A DNA stretch of 64,000 nucleotides from Zhenhengia yiwuensis (lineage in GTDB: Bacteria; Bacillota; Clostridia; Lachnospirales; Cellulosilyticaceae), in assembly GCF_014384995.1 (NCBI RefSeq), contig NZ_JACRSY010000016.1, forward strand, positions 22,822-86,821, given 5' to 3'. Of the stretch, positions 8,353-16,694 are shown piece after piece (within the stretch, counting starts at the first letter, position 1; each line of letters opens with the position of its first letter). Below the pieces are notes generated by a model that made no database searches, was not told the DNA's origin, and saw only the letters and a program-made list of their open reading frames with translations. The translations under genes were made by a program, and so were the position numbers.

Positions 8353-9648
8353 ATGACAAAAGAACCAAAAAAGGGTAACCCGCTGGCACTTTTGCCAATA
8401 GGCGTATTTTTAGTTTTATTTTTAGGTACAGGGATAGCGACAAAGGATTTCTATAGAATGCCAGTACTCGTAGCTTTTCTTATTGCAGCAGCAGTAGCTT
8501 TCTTGCCGAATCGTAAAGAGAGTATGGCTACTAAACTTGAGATTTTCTGTAATGGTGCAGGAGAGAATAATATTATTCTAATGTGTATCATTTTCCTTTT
8601 AGCAGGAGCATTTAGTAACGTAGCTAAATCTATGGGAGCAGTAGAATCAACTGTTAACTTAAGTTTATCTATCTTGCCTACTAATCTACTTGTAGCAGGA
8701 TTATTTATTATAGCGTGTTTTATCTCTGTTTCAATGGGAACTTCAGTAGGGACTATTACAGCACTTACACCAATTGGAATTGGTATTGCACAAAAAACAG
8801 GTATGCCTGTAGCACTTATTATTGGTGCAATTATTGGTGGAGGGATGTTTGGTGACAACCTTTCTATGATTTCTGATACAACTATTGCAGCTGTTAGAAC
8901 ACAGGGGTGTGAGCTTAAAGATAAGTTTAAAACAAACTTCCTGATTGTACTGCCAGCAGCTATTTTAACAATTATTATTTTAACGGTTATTGCAAGTGGT
9001 TACCAAACTACATTAGAAGGTGACTATGCTTATAGTATTGTAAAGGTACTTCCATATTTAGCAGTACTGATTGGTGCGTTAGCAGGTGTCAATGTATTTG
9101 CATTATTAGGTGGAGGAGCACTTTTTGCAGGTATTATTGGTATGATGAATGGCTCCTTTGACTTCTTTGGCTTTATGCAAGCTGCAGGAGAAGGTATGAT
9201 GGGAATGGAAGATTTAGCAATGCTTTCAATCGTTATTGGAGGAACACTTGCCCTTATTAAACATAATGGTGGGATTGACTTCTTACTTAACAGTATCAAA
9301 AGTAGAATTAAGACTAAAAAAGGTGCAGAGTTTGGAATTGCCGCCCTTGTCAGTGTAGTAGATTTATGTACTGCTAATAATACCATTGCCATTGTTATGG
9401 CAGGACCTCTTGCAAAGGATATTGCAGAAGAATTTAATATTGCCCCAAAACGTACAGCAAGTTTATTAGATATTTTCTCATCTTGTTGGCAAGGTATGAT
9501 TCCATATGGTGCACAGATTTTATCCGCAGCAGGACTTGCAGCTGTATCACCAATGGAACTGTTACCATTTATTTTCTACCCAATGCTTATGGGACTATGT
9601 GGACTTTTAGCCATTGCTTTTGAGTTTCCAAAGTTTAAGGAAAACTAG
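8353..9648 (+). CDS. nhaC: Na+/H+ antiporter, NhaC family
   Basis: 431-residue membrane protein with about eleven hydrophobic segments and the NhaC core motifs. These include a Gly/Ser/Thr-rich half-helix (SMGTSVGTITALTPIGIG), GGGMFGDNLSMISDTT and, in the second half, a matching CTANNTIAIVMAGPLA segment. Members exchange Na+ (or malate/lactate) for H+. The start follows GGAG. The gene is transcribed alone, between a terminator and a small disrupted gene. The substrate is not settled by sequence. Confidence 0.85.
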   Translation: MTKEPKKGNPLALLPIGVFLVLFLGTGIATKDFYRMPVLVAFLIAAAVAFLPNRKESMATKLEIFCNGAGENNIILMCIIFLLAGAFSNVAKSMGAVESTVNLSLSILPTNLLVAGLFIIACFISVSMGTSVGTITALTPIGIGIAQKTGMPVALIIGAIIGGGMFGDNLSMISDTTIAAVRTQGCELKDKFKTNFLIVLPAAILTIIILTVIASGYQTTLEGDYAYSIVKVLPYLAVLIGALAGVNVFALLGGGALFAGIIGMMNGSFDFFGFMQAAGEGMMGMEDLAMLSIVIGGTLALIKHNGGIDFLLNSIKSRIKTKKGAEFGIAALVSVVDLCTANNTIAIVMAGPLAKDIAEEFNIAPKRTASLLDIFSSCWQGMIPYGAQILSAAGLAAVSPMELLPFIFYPMLMGLCGLLAIAFEFPKFKEN

Positions 9649-9710
9649 GGTTTTATAAAATGAGTATAATTTTTGTATTGTTATAAAATACTAACACTGA
9701 GGTGATAAGC

Positions 9711-10115
9711 ATGGATTACAATACACAAAATAATAACTCACAAAATAGGGAACATGATACACAGATTATTAATGGGCAAGTTGTAGCAGGACATCCACAT
9801 ACAGCAGAAGCTGAAAGTGAATCATTTACTAATTTTATTGCTGAAAATACAAATCGTGTTGTATCAGAAGGTGGACCTGGTGCAAAGAGTATTACTAAAC
9901 TACTTAAACAAGGTAGAGAAGTAGTAGGTTATGAGCTTTCTGATGGTTCTCGTGTATCATAGGAAGCTGCTATTCAAATGGCTATGAATAATGAACTTCA
10001 ACATGTAGGTGTATCTACATCTAAGGCGGGTACACCTTACATTCGTTCTTTAGCCGATGGAGATGAATCTAATAACTTAAGTAATCTTCCATCTGAAGTA
10101 GTAGATAACATTTAA
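9711..10115 (+). pseudogene. DUF3892 protein interrupted by an in-frame TAG
   Basis: ATG behind GAGGTGAT opens a 134-codon frame broken by TAG at 9960-9962. After the stop the same frame continues EAAIQMAMNNELQHVGVSTS and then YIRSLADGDESNNL to TAA at 10113. Both halves together match the DUF3892 pattern (ITKLLKQGREVVGYELSDG, then the HVGVSTS stretch). The stop lies in mid-domain, at a place where a CAG or AAG codon would restore the frame. No frameshift or length change is seen, so this is a very recent nonsense mutation, a sequencing error or a suppressed stop. DUF3892 function is unknown. Confidence 0.75.
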
Positions 10116-10123
10116 GTATATAT

Positions 10124-10168
10124 AAAAAATCATCCCCCTAAGATAATATCTTAGGGGGATGATTTTTT
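10124..10168. terminator. Bidirectional intrinsic terminator
   Basis: About 20-base perfect inverted repeat (10124-10144 and 10148-10168) with a tiny loop, A-run before and T-run after. It separates the DUF3892 gene from the convergent CorC-type gene. Confidence 0.92.
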
Positions 10169-10173
10169 AGGCT

Positions 10174-11463
10174 CTAATCTTCTTTTAGAACATCCTCTGA
10201 ATCTTTTTTGATATCATCGGATAAAAGTATTCTTAGTTTATTAATACGATTATTCATCGTTTCTTCTACTTTAAAGGTAATATCATCATAGACCACCACT
10301 TCACCTTCATCAGGGAAACGGTCTAAAAGGCCGATAATAAAGCCACCAATGGAATCAAACTCATTAGATGAAATATCAAGGTTTAATTCATCATTAAAAT
10401 CACTGATTCTAAATGACCCATCTACTAGGTATTCTTGATCAGCTATTTTTACAAAACTATCTTCAGTCATGTCGTACTCATCATCAATGTCTCCCACGAT
10501 TTCCTCAATAAGGTCCTCCAAGGTAACAATACCAGATGTACCACCATATTCATCCACTACAATAGCCATACCAATCTTTTTAGAACGCATTTCTTTAAAG
10601 AGCTCATCAATACGCTTAAATTCATGGACAAAGTACACATCTCTTAAAAAGTCTGAGATAACAAAATCCTTAGGGTCAAACTGTTTTAAAAGAAGGTCTT
10701 TCATATAGATAACACCTATGATATTATCATGTGACTCTTGATAAACAGGCATACGTGAAAATTGTTCTTGCTTATAGAGTTCGATAATCTCATCATATGT
10801 AGCATTTACATCAACTGCTATCATATCTGTTCTGGGAATCATAACGTCCTTTGTATAAGAATCACCAAAACCGAATACGTTGTAAATCATTTCTTTTTCT
10901 TCCTCTTCGAGGACACCTTCTTCATGACTGACAGTTACAATTGTTTTAAGTTCGTCTGTAGTGATGAATGGTTTACTTGTATCGATTTTGCCACCAAATA
11001 ATCTAATCATTAGATTAGAGATGAACATAAGCACTTTAACTACAGGGGTGAAGATTAATACAACAAGAGAAATAGGTCGTGCTACGAAACACGCAACTTC
11101 TTGTGATTTCTGTGTAGATAAAGATTTTGGGGTAATCTCACCAAAGATAAGAACTAAAAGAGTCATAACACCTGTAGCAATACCAGCACCAGCACTTCCC
11201 AAAATGCCCGTTGCAACAACAGTTGCAAGTGAAGAAGCACCGATATTTACAATGTTATTTCCCACTAGGATTGCCCCTAGTAGTTTATTAGGGTCTTCTA
11301 CAAGTTTGCTTACAATTTTAGCATTCTTAATATTTTGATCGACCATGTGACGAGCATCGATTTTACTAATAGACATAAGGGCAGTCTCAGATGCTGAGAA
11401 GAACGCTGAGCCCATCAGTAAAATGACAAGAACTACAAGTTGTACCAACAGTACCGAATCCAA
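10174..11463 (-). CDS. CNNM/CorC-HlyC family transporter-associated protein
   Basis: 429 residues. An N-terminal DUF21/CNNM membrane domain has about four hydrophobic segments (1 to about 160). A paired CBS domain follows at about 200-330 (MIPRTDMIAVDV; VVDEYGGTSGIVTLEDLIEEIVGDI). The C-terminal CorC_HlyC domain follows (about 340-420). Members are linked to Mg2+/Co2+ efflux; the old name 'hemolysin' is historical. It starts with TTG behind AGGAG. It stands alone on the minus strand. Confidence 0.92.
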   Translation of the reverse strand: MDSVLLVQLVVLVILLMGSAFFSASETALMSISKIDARHMVDQNIKNAKIVSKLVEDPNKLLGAILVGNNIVNIGASSLATVVATGILGSAGAGIATGVMTLLVLIFGEITPKSLSTQKSQEVACFVARPISLVVLIFTPVVKVLMFISNLMIRLFGGKIDTSKPFITTDELKTIVTVSHEEGVLEEEEKEMIYNVFGFGDSYTKDVMIPRTDMIAVDVNATYDEIIELYKQEQFSRMPVYQESHDNIIGVIYMKDLLLKQFDPKDFVISDFLRDVYFVHEFKRIDELFKEMRSKKIGMAIVVDEYGGTSGIVTLEDLIEEIVGDIDDEYDMTEDSFVKIADQEYLVDGSFRISDFNDELNLDISSNEFDSIGGFIIGLLDRFPDEGEVVVYDDITFKVEETMNNRINKLRILLSDDIKKDSEDVLKED

Positions 11464-11732
11464 TTTAAAATCACTCTCCTAAATGAATAAAAAATAATGT
11501 ATAATTCTGCTAACAACTTAAGTATATAAGATTAAGATGAATTATTTATAAAAAATTAGCAAAATTAATTAGACACATTATAAAATAAATCAATTTATTT
11601 TGCAACTAAGCCGCCCTTTAGCAGTTTGCTAATAATATATACAAAAATAGGGGTTCTTATGCTTGTTTAAATCAATTGTATGTATAGTTTTTTTAGGGAT
11701 AGGGCATAATCCTCAAAAAAGGAGGACATGCC

Positions 11733-11978
11733 ATGAATAAAAGAGATCAAAGAGTATATAATGAGCAAAGAGAAGAAGAAAAGCGTGTATTAGCAGATGA
11801 AATTAACGCACTACATGAAGAGATGGCAGCTACGCTTCAGAATTTTTCTAATACAGTAGAGCCGGAACTGTTAGAATACTATACGTACTATTATAAGGCT
11901 AGTCAGCTTAAACATAGCTATTTGATGAGACAACTCAAGAAAATCTATTATGATGAAACTAATAGTCATGTTATATAA
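11733..11978 (+). CDS. DUF2508 (YaaL-like) small protein
   Basis: 81-residue, charged, probably helical protein with the DUF2508 pattern: an N-terminal Glu/Lys-rich helix, then PELLEYYTYYYKASQLKHSYL. In bacilli and clostridia this family (yaaL) sits directly before bofA, exactly as here with a 65-base gap. That context supports the assignment better than the sequence alone. The start follows AAAGGAGG. Function is unknown. Confidence 0.75.
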   Translation: MNKRDQRVYNEQREEEKRVLADEINALHEEMAATLQNFSNTVEPELLEYYTYYYKASQLKHSYLMRQLKKIYYDETNSHVI

Positions 11979-12043
11979 AAGATGTCCATATCTATAGAAT
12001 AAGAAGTTCTTAAAAAACTTAATTCTATAGAGGGGAGATACGA

Positions 12044-12298
12044 ATGCTAGTTGTACATCCTATCATATTAAAATGTCTTATGGTATGCCTTATTCTGCTC
12101 ATAGCCGTTATTTTTGACCAGTATTTCTTACGCTGGCTTAAAAATGCTCTTATAGGAGCGGTATGTATTTATATATGTGACTTATTCTTGCCTATTACAT
12201 GGCAGGTGGGAATAAGTCTATTTACAGTTCTTTTTACAGCATTATTAGGTATACCGGGTATTGTGATTTTATATTTGTTTTCAATTTGTATAAAATGA
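12044..12298 (+). CDS. bofA: Pro-sigma-K processing inhibitor BofA family
   Basis: 84-residue, very hydrophobic protein with two or three membrane segments and the BofA C-terminal pattern (LPITWQVGISLFTVLFTALLGIPGIVILYL). In Bacillus, BofA holds the SpoIVFB protease inactive in the outer forespore membrane until the engulfment checkpoint is passed. Its presence supports an endospore-forming host. It starts with ATG behind GGGGAG and is followed by a terminator. Confidence 0.88.
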   Translation: MLVVHPIILKCLMVCLILLIAVIFDQYFLRWLKNALIGAVCIYICDLFLPITWQVGISLFTVLFTALLGIPGIVILYLFSICIK

Positions 12299-12337
12299 AA
12301 ATCTCCTTGAAGTTAAAGTACTTCAAGGGGATTTTTT
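12297..12337. terminator. Bidirectional intrinsic terminator
   Basis: Inverted repeat around CTTGAAGT/ACTTCAAG with a short loop, followed by seven T residues and preceded by A-rich sequence. It lies between bofA and the convergent orphan gene. Confidence 0.88.
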
Positions 12338-12945
12338 TAACGTTTAGACATAGCATGTCTATCTAAGAAGAATGCAAGGCAATCACGTATAATGCCATCA
12401 ATTTGTTTTTGATTACGTTTGATATAAGTTACCCAATCATTATTAAGAATGATAGTATTGTCTTCGATTGTATAGAGTGCAATAGGGTCAGCCGCAGCAA
12501 GGTCTGCAATAATAGGTTTTCTTTTACTATGGGACTTACCTTTTAATTTCTGTTCATACATAGGTTCAAGGAAGAGGTAAGGTGTATCTTCGTAAAGTTC
12601 TTCATATAGATCTAAGATATCTTTATCGTTAATAGTTTCTACAAGTTTTCTTAAATCAGATTCTGAGATGTCTTCAGACACATGGTAAAGAGATTCTATT
12701 TCTTCAATTGTACGGTGTAATTTATCTAATCTACCGAAGGTAATTTGCTTGCGTGCCACAAGGTCCCATGCACCGAGTACCATTTCAACAGTAAGATCAT
12801 GCATGGAGATTTTCTTTTCACCTTTTATAGCTTTATTAACAATTCCTTTAAACCAAAAGATTTTATAGCTATTATCAATATATTTGTAGCTTAGTAAAAG
12901 TTCTAAAGTGGATAAATCTAAAGAGGATTTTTTGAGTTTCGCCAT
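12337..12945 (-). CDS. Hypothetical protein resembling the N-terminal part of some HNH-domain proteins
   Basis: 202-residue soluble protein that I cannot assign. The opening (LDLSTLELLLSYKYIDNSYKI, then FWFKGIV) resembles the N-terminal domain of certain Firmicute HNH-endonuclease proteins, from memory only. The middle is rich in acidic residues, and the C-terminus (NNDWVTYIKRNQKQIDGIIRDC) resembles the linker before the HNH part in those proteins. No HNH motif is present, so this would be a stand-alone version of the non-catalytic region. It is a single gene on the minus strand, with a normal start behind AAGGAG. Confidence 0.5.
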   Translation of the reverse strand: MAKLKKSSLDLSTLELLLSYKYIDNSYKIFWFKGIVNKAIKGEKKISMHDLTVEMVLGAWDLVARKQITFGRLDKLHRTIEEIESLYHVSEDISESDLRKLVETINDKDILDLYEELYEDTPYLFLEPMYEQKLKGKSHSKRKPIIADLAAADPIALYTIEDNTIILNNDWVTYIKRNQKQIDGIIRDCLAFFLDRHAMSKR

Positions 12946-13157
12946 AGTTGTACTCCTTTAAGTGAAAACATATTTAAAATTCTAGTACATATAGTATATC
13001 CCATTTCATTAGAGTTGCAATAAAATAACTCGATAAAAAATTAACTAGTCTAAAATAAGCTAAATAGAAGAATCATGGAAGAAAACAGATAAAATGACGA
13101 AATAGCCTAAAAAAATAAAGTGAATAGCACCATAAAATTATCCTAAAATTAAATTAT

Positions 13158-13169
13158 ATTGTATACAAT
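13158..13169. promoter_or_regulatory. Perfect palindrome ATTGTATACAAT upstream of the por operon
   Basis: 12-base perfect dyad about 25 bases upstream of the -35 of the predicted por promoter. GntR-type repressors often bind such TTGTATACAA dyads. No regulator gene is adjacent. The remainder of the 12946-13270 gap is AT-rich and shows only this site and the promoter. Confidence 0.35.
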
Positions 13170-13193
13170 GCGCATTATATTTGATATTAGTAC

Positions 13194-13222
13194 TTGTAAA
13201 TGTTAAAATTAATCTGTATATT
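13194..13222 (+). promoter_or_regulatory. Candidate sigma-A promoter of the por operon
   Basis: TTGTAA, 17-base spacer, TATATT, ending about 48 bases before the first por start codon. Confidence 0.5.
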
Positions 13223-13270
13223 TTAAAATTTAATAAAAATTTAAAGAGTAATGCGAGGAGGGAATAAGGC

Positions 13271-13846
13271 ATGAACAACGTGGTTGAAATTCGTTGGCAT
13301 GGTCGCGGCGGTCAAGGAGCTAAAACTGCTTCTTTATTATTAGCTGAAGCTGCATTTGATACAGGAAAGTATATTCAAGGGTTCCCTGAATACGGCCCAG
13401 AGCGTATGGGTGCACCTATTACAGCCTATAACCGTATTAGTGATGAAAGAGTGACAGTTCATTCAAATATCTATGATCCAGACTATGTTATTGTAGTGGA
13501 TGAAACTTTAATTGATGTAGTGGATGTAACAGCAGGACTTAAAAAAGAAGGTGCTATTTTAATTAATACAGAAAAAACACCAGAAGAGTTAAGACCAAGA
13601 CTTAAAGGTTATGAAGGCCGCGTATGCACTATTGATGCACGTAAAATCTCTATGGAGACATTAGGCAAATACTTCCCTAACACGCCAATGCTTGGCGCTA
13701 TTATTAAAATTGCTAAGATTATGGATGAGAATACTTTCATTACATCTATGGAAAAATCATTTAAACATAAATTTGCAAGTAAGCCACAGGTTATTGAACC
13801 TAATATGGCTGCAGTAAAAAGAGCATTAGAGGAGGTTAGAGGGTAA
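13271..13846 (+). CDS. porG: Pyruvate:ferredoxin oxidoreductase, gamma subunit
   Basis: 191-residue gamma (EKR-type) subunit of a four-subunit 2-oxoacid:ferredoxin oxidoreductase. It shows WHGRGGQGAKTASLLLAEAA near the N-terminus and the FPEYGPERMGAP motif. The complex splits pyruvate with CoA into acetyl-CoA, CO2 and reduced ferredoxin in the cytoplasm. The start follows GCGAGGAGG. It is the first gene of an operon; its stop overlaps the next start by one base. The substrate is called pyruvate from the resemblance of the alpha and beta subunits and cannot be proved here. Confidence 0.92.
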   Translation: MNNVVEIRWHGRGGQGAKTASLLLAEAAFDTGKYIQGFPEYGPERMGAPITAYNRISDERVTVHSNIYDPDYVIVVDETLIDVVDVTAGLKKEGAILINTEKTPEELRPRLKGYEGRVCTIDARKISMETLGKYFPNTPMLGAIIKIAKIMDENTFITSMEKSFKHKFASKPQVIEPNMAAVKRALEEVRG

Positions 13847-14148
13847 TGACAGATAAAGATAAATGTATTGTTGAACCATTTACACCTTGGCAAGAAACTA
13901 CTAAAGGTGGTGTTGTTACATCATCAGGAAATGCTCATTACTATGAGACAGGTGGATGGAGAGCAGATAAACCAGAGTGGGATACAGAAAAATGCAGACA
14001 ATGCTTAATGTGTTTCCCTGTTTGTCCTGATAGCTCTATTTTAACAGAAGATAAAAAAATGATAGGTATTGATTACGACCACTGTAAAGGTTGCGGTGTA
14101 TGTGCAAATGTATGTCCATTCCATGCAATCAACATGGTTAAAGCGTAA
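13846..14148 (+). CDS. porD: Pyruvate:ferredoxin oxidoreductase, delta subunit (2[4Fe-4S] ferredoxin)
   Basis: 100 residues with two ferredoxin motifs: CRQCLMCFPVCP and CKGCGVCANVCP. These bind two [4Fe-4S] clusters that pass electrons from the beta subunit to ferredoxin. The N-terminal half (PWQETTKGGVVTSSGNA) is the usual delta-subunit extension. The start ATG sits inside TAATGA, overlapping the gamma stop, so translation is probably coupled. Confidence 0.94.
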   Translation: MTDKDKCIVEPFTPWQETTKGGVVTSSGNAHYYETGGWRADKPEWDTEKCRQCLMCFPVCPDSSILTEDKKMIGIDYDHCKGCGVCANVCPFHAINMVKA

Positions 14149-14163
14149 GGGGGAGAACAAGTT

Positions 14164-15354
14164 ATGGCAATTCGTGATAAATTATCTGGTAACGAAGCCG
14201 TTGCCGTTGCAATGCGTCAAATTAATCCAGGAGTTGTAGCTGCATTTCCAATTACACCTTCAACAGAAGTACCTCAATACTTCTCAAGTTTTGTAAACAA
14301 TGGACAAGTGGATACAGAGTTTGTACCTGTTGAGTCAGAGCACTCAGCAATGTCAGCTTGTATCGGTGCAAGTGCAGCAGGAGTGCGTGCTATGACTGCT
14401 ACATCTGCAAATGGATTAGCACTTATGTGGGAGATGCTCTATATTGCAGCGTCATGTAGACTTCCTATTGTAATGGCTACAGTAAACCGTGCCCTTTCAG
14501 GTCCTATTAACATACATAATGATCATGCAGACTCTATGGGTGCTAGAGATTCTGGATGGATTCAAATTTACGGAGAAAATAACCAAGAAGCTTATGATAA
14601 TGAAATTATGGCAGTTAAGATTAGTGAACATAAAGATGTACTGCTGCCCGTTATGAACTGCTATGATGGTTTCATTACCTCACATGCTATTGAAAATATC
14701 GAATTACTTGAAGATGATGTAGTGAAAAATTTTGTAGGTGCTTATAAACCAGAGCACTATTTGCTTAATCCAAATCAACCTATTGCAGTAGGACCACTTG
14801 ATCTTCCAAACTATTACTTTGAACATAAACGTAATCAAGTAGAAGGTATGAGAAAAGCTAAAGACGTCATTCTTGAGGTTTCTAAAGAATTTGAGAAGCT
14901 TACAGGACGTTCTTATGGCTTATTTGAAGAATACAAAATGGATGAAGCTGAAAGAGTAGTAGTTGTAATCGGTTCTACAGCAGGCACAGCTAAAGCTGTA
15001 GTAGATGAACTTCGTGCTAAAGGCGAAAAAGTAGGTCTTATCAAAGTAAGGGTATTCCGTCCGTTCCCAGCAGAAGAAGTGGCTAAGGCGCTTGCAAACT
15101 GCAAGGCTGTTGCTATTATGGATAAATGTGATGGCTTCAACGGCAAAGGGGCGCCACTTTTTAATGAAGTATGTAGTGCACTTTATTTCGATGAAACAAA
15201 ACCACTTGCTGTAAACTATATTTACGGTTTAGGTGGACGTGACGTACGTGTCGATGATATCGAAAAAGTATTTAGTGATCTTACAGAAATTGTGGCTAGC
15301 GGCAAAGTAGACGACCCATATCGTTACTTAGGCGTAGTAGATGCAAATTGTTAA
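14164..15354 (+). CDS. porA: Pyruvate:ferredoxin oxidoreductase, alpha subunit
   Basis: 396-residue alpha subunit. It shows the pyrimidine-binding start (GNEAVAVAMRQINPGVVAAFPITPSTE), the VESEHSAMSACIGASAAG region and RALSGPINIHNDHADSMGAR. A C-terminal transketolase-like domain has VVIGSTAGTAKAVVDEL. With the beta subunit it forms the thiamine-diphosphate site. The start follows GGGGGAG, 15 bases after porD. Confidence 0.95.
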   Translation: MAIRDKLSGNEAVAVAMRQINPGVVAAFPITPSTEVPQYFSSFVNNGQVDTEFVPVESEHSAMSACIGASAAGVRAMTATSANGLALMWEMLYIAASCRLPIVMATVNRALSGPINIHNDHADSMGARDSGWIQIYGENNQEAYDNEIMAVKISEHKDVLLPVMNCYDGFITSHAIENIELLEDDVVKNFVGAYKPEHYLLNPNQPIAVGPLDLPNYYFEHKRNQVEGMRKAKDVILEVSKEFEKLTGRSYGLFEEYKMDEAERVVVVIGSTAGTAKAVVDELRAKGEKVGLIKVRVFRPFPAEEVAKALANCKAVAIMDKCDGFNGKGAPLFNEVCSALYFDETKPLAVNYIYGLGGRDVRVDDIEKVFSDLTEIVASGKVDDPYRYLGVVDANC

Positions 15355-15367
15355 GGAGGGGAAACTG

Positions 15368-16297
15368 ATGGCATACAATTTAAAAGAGACAAGTCTTAAA
15401 CCAGAAAGACTTACTGGAGGACATCGTATGTGTGCTGGTTGCGGTGCACCAGTCGTAGCACGCAGTGTACTTCGCGCACTTAAACCAGAGGATAAAGCAG
15501 TTATTACATCTGCTACAGGATGTTTAGAGGTTTCTACATTTATTTATCCTTATACAGCATGGAAAGATTCATTCATTCACTCAGCATTTGAAAACTCAGC
15601 AGTAACTTGTGCGGGAGTAGAAGCTGCTTATGTGAACATGAAAAAAACAGGTCAATTAGATGATACATATAAATTTATCGCTTTTGGTGGTGATGGTGGT
15701 ACTTATGATATTGGTATCCAATCTCTTTCTGGTGCTATGGAAAGAGGTCATGACATGGTTTATGTATGTTATGACAATGGTGCTTATATGAACACAGGTA
15801 TTCAACGTTCATCTGCAACACCAAAATATGCAGATACAACCACATCTCCAGCAGGTAAAGTTGTACCTGGTAAACAACAATATAGAAAAGATCTTACAGC
15901 TGTTATGGTAGCACATAATCTTCCATATATTGCTCAAACAGCTCCAATTGGTAACTTTAAAGATATCTATGAAAAAGCTGAGAAAGCAATCTATACAGAA
16001 GGACCAGCATTCCTTAATGTACTTGCACCATGTCCACGTGGATGGCGTTATGATACACCAAAACTTATTGAAATGGCACAATTAGCAGTAGATACATGCT
16101 TCTGGCCACTTTATGAAGTTGAAAATGGTGTATATAAATTAACTTATAAACCAAAAAATAAACGTCCTATTTCAGATTGGCTTGAAGCACAAGGTCGCTT
16201 CCGCCATATGGCAAAGGATGCAGAAAAAGTAGAGGAACTCCAACAAGAAGTTGATAGAAGATGGGATTTGCTTCTTGCAATGTGTGGAGAAAAATAA
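15368..16297 (+). CDS. porB: Pyruvate:ferredoxin oxidoreductase, beta subunit
   Basis: 309-residue beta subunit. Start chosen at the ATG behind AAGGAGGGG, just after porA. Cys residues in GGHRMCAGCGAP and a later Cys bind the proximal [4Fe-4S] cluster. The thiamine-diphosphate/Mg motif GGDGGTYDIGIQSL and YDNGAYMNTGIQRSSATP are intact. It is the last gene of the operon and is followed at once by a terminator. Confidence 0.95.
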   Translation: MAYNLKETSLKPERLTGGHRMCAGCGAPVVARSVLRALKPEDKAVITSATGCLEVSTFIYPYTAWKDSFIHSAFENSAVTCAGVEAAYVNMKKTGQLDDTYKFIAFGGDGGTYDIGIQSLSGAMERGHDMVYVCYDNGAYMNTGIQRSSATPKYADTTTSPAGKVVPGKQQYRKDLTAVMVAHNLPYIAQTAPIGNFKDIYEKAEKAIYTEGPAFLNVLAPCPRGWRYDTPKLIEMAQLAVDTCFWPLYEVENGVYKLTYKPKNKRPISDWLEAQGRFRHMAKDAEKVEELQQEVDRRWDLLLAMCGEK

Positions 16298-16301
16298 ATA
16301 G

Positions 16302-16333
16302 AGAGAGGCTGCCTTGTGGCAGCCTCTTTTTAA
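16302..16333 (+). terminator. Intrinsic terminator of the por operon
   Basis: Perfect 10-base stem AGAGGCTGCC/GGCAGCCTCT (16304-16313, 16318-16327) with a TTGT loop and a T-run. Confidence 0.92.
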
Positions 16334-16443
16334 GGAAATCTCCAGAGTGAAACTGCTTATCCTGATGAACTTTTGAGATGCTTGAATAGGGGAAAGGGTT
16401 TGCATAGGGGGGAGCAGTAGGGTGTGGGATAATGTGGGGAAGA

Positions 16444-16635
16444 TGTGTATAAACTAAAATAAAATTATCAACAAAATGTGTATAAGTAGAGCAAAATCTG
16501 TGGATAGGGTAAAAAATGATAATTAGAGATACTAAATGTAGTAAATTGAAAGAAAATATTGACATATTTAGAAGAGCAATGCTATAATAGGTGTGGATAG
16601 GGTTGTGGATTAATTGTTCACATCTCTGTGTATAA
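16444..16635. promoter_or_regulatory. Cluster of seven DnaA-box-like 9-mers
   Basis: Against TGTGGATAA, seven 9-mers match at 8 of 9 positions: 16444 TGTGTATAA, 16465 (minus strand, TTATCAACA), 16477 TGTGTATAA, 16499 TGTGGATAG, 16592 TGTGGATAG, 16604 TGTGGATTA and 16627 TGTGTATAA. Six share one orientation. They fall in two groups with the same spacing, 12 then 22-23 bases. A near-match with one extra G lies at 16423, and two weaker ATGTATAAA copies lie near 16704 and 16724. No dnaA, dnaN or rpmH is nearby. The stretch 16298-16781 holds no ORF I accept on the plus strand. Confidence 0.6.
16559..16588 (+). promoter_or_regulatory. Consensus sigma-A promoter within the DnaA-box cluster
   Basis: TTGACA, 18-base spacer, TATAAT: both hexamers are perfect. 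Three DnaA-like boxes begin 4, 16 and 39 bases after the -10, so bound DnaA could block it. Confidence 0.8.
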
Positions 16636-16693
16636 TTCGAACACACTTAAATCAATCCTGACTTTTGGCCACTCTTTTAGTGGCCCTTTTTTT
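16595..16693 (+). ncRNA. Candidate orphan small RNA (about 100 nt)
   Basis: Predicted transcript from the consensus promoter to an intrinsic terminator (GGCCACT/AGTGGCC at 16667-16685, then seven T). There is no start codon with a Shine-Dalgarno inside. Internal pairing is possible: GGATT near 16608 with AATCC near 16654 enclosing a GTGT/ACAC hairpin. It could instead be a leader ending in an attenuator for the gene at 16782. I do not recognise it as 6S, SRP, tmRNA or RNase P RNA. Confidence 0.5.
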
Positions 16694-16694
16694 G
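16665..16694 (+). terminator. Intrinsic terminator or attenuator
   Basis: Perfect 7-base stem GGCCACT/AGTGGCC with a 5-base loop and a run of seven T. It lies about 90 bases before the next gene. Confidence 0.85.

Noticed and set aside
8077..10115. Genetic-code recoding of TGA and TAG, suggested by two in-frame stops close together
   Set aside because: Both codons end many intact genes in this window. Recent mutations or sequence errors are simpler.
16167..16646. 159-codon minus-strand ORF through the DnaA-box region
   Set aside because: It overlaps the porB end and its terminator, has low-quality composition and no good start signal.
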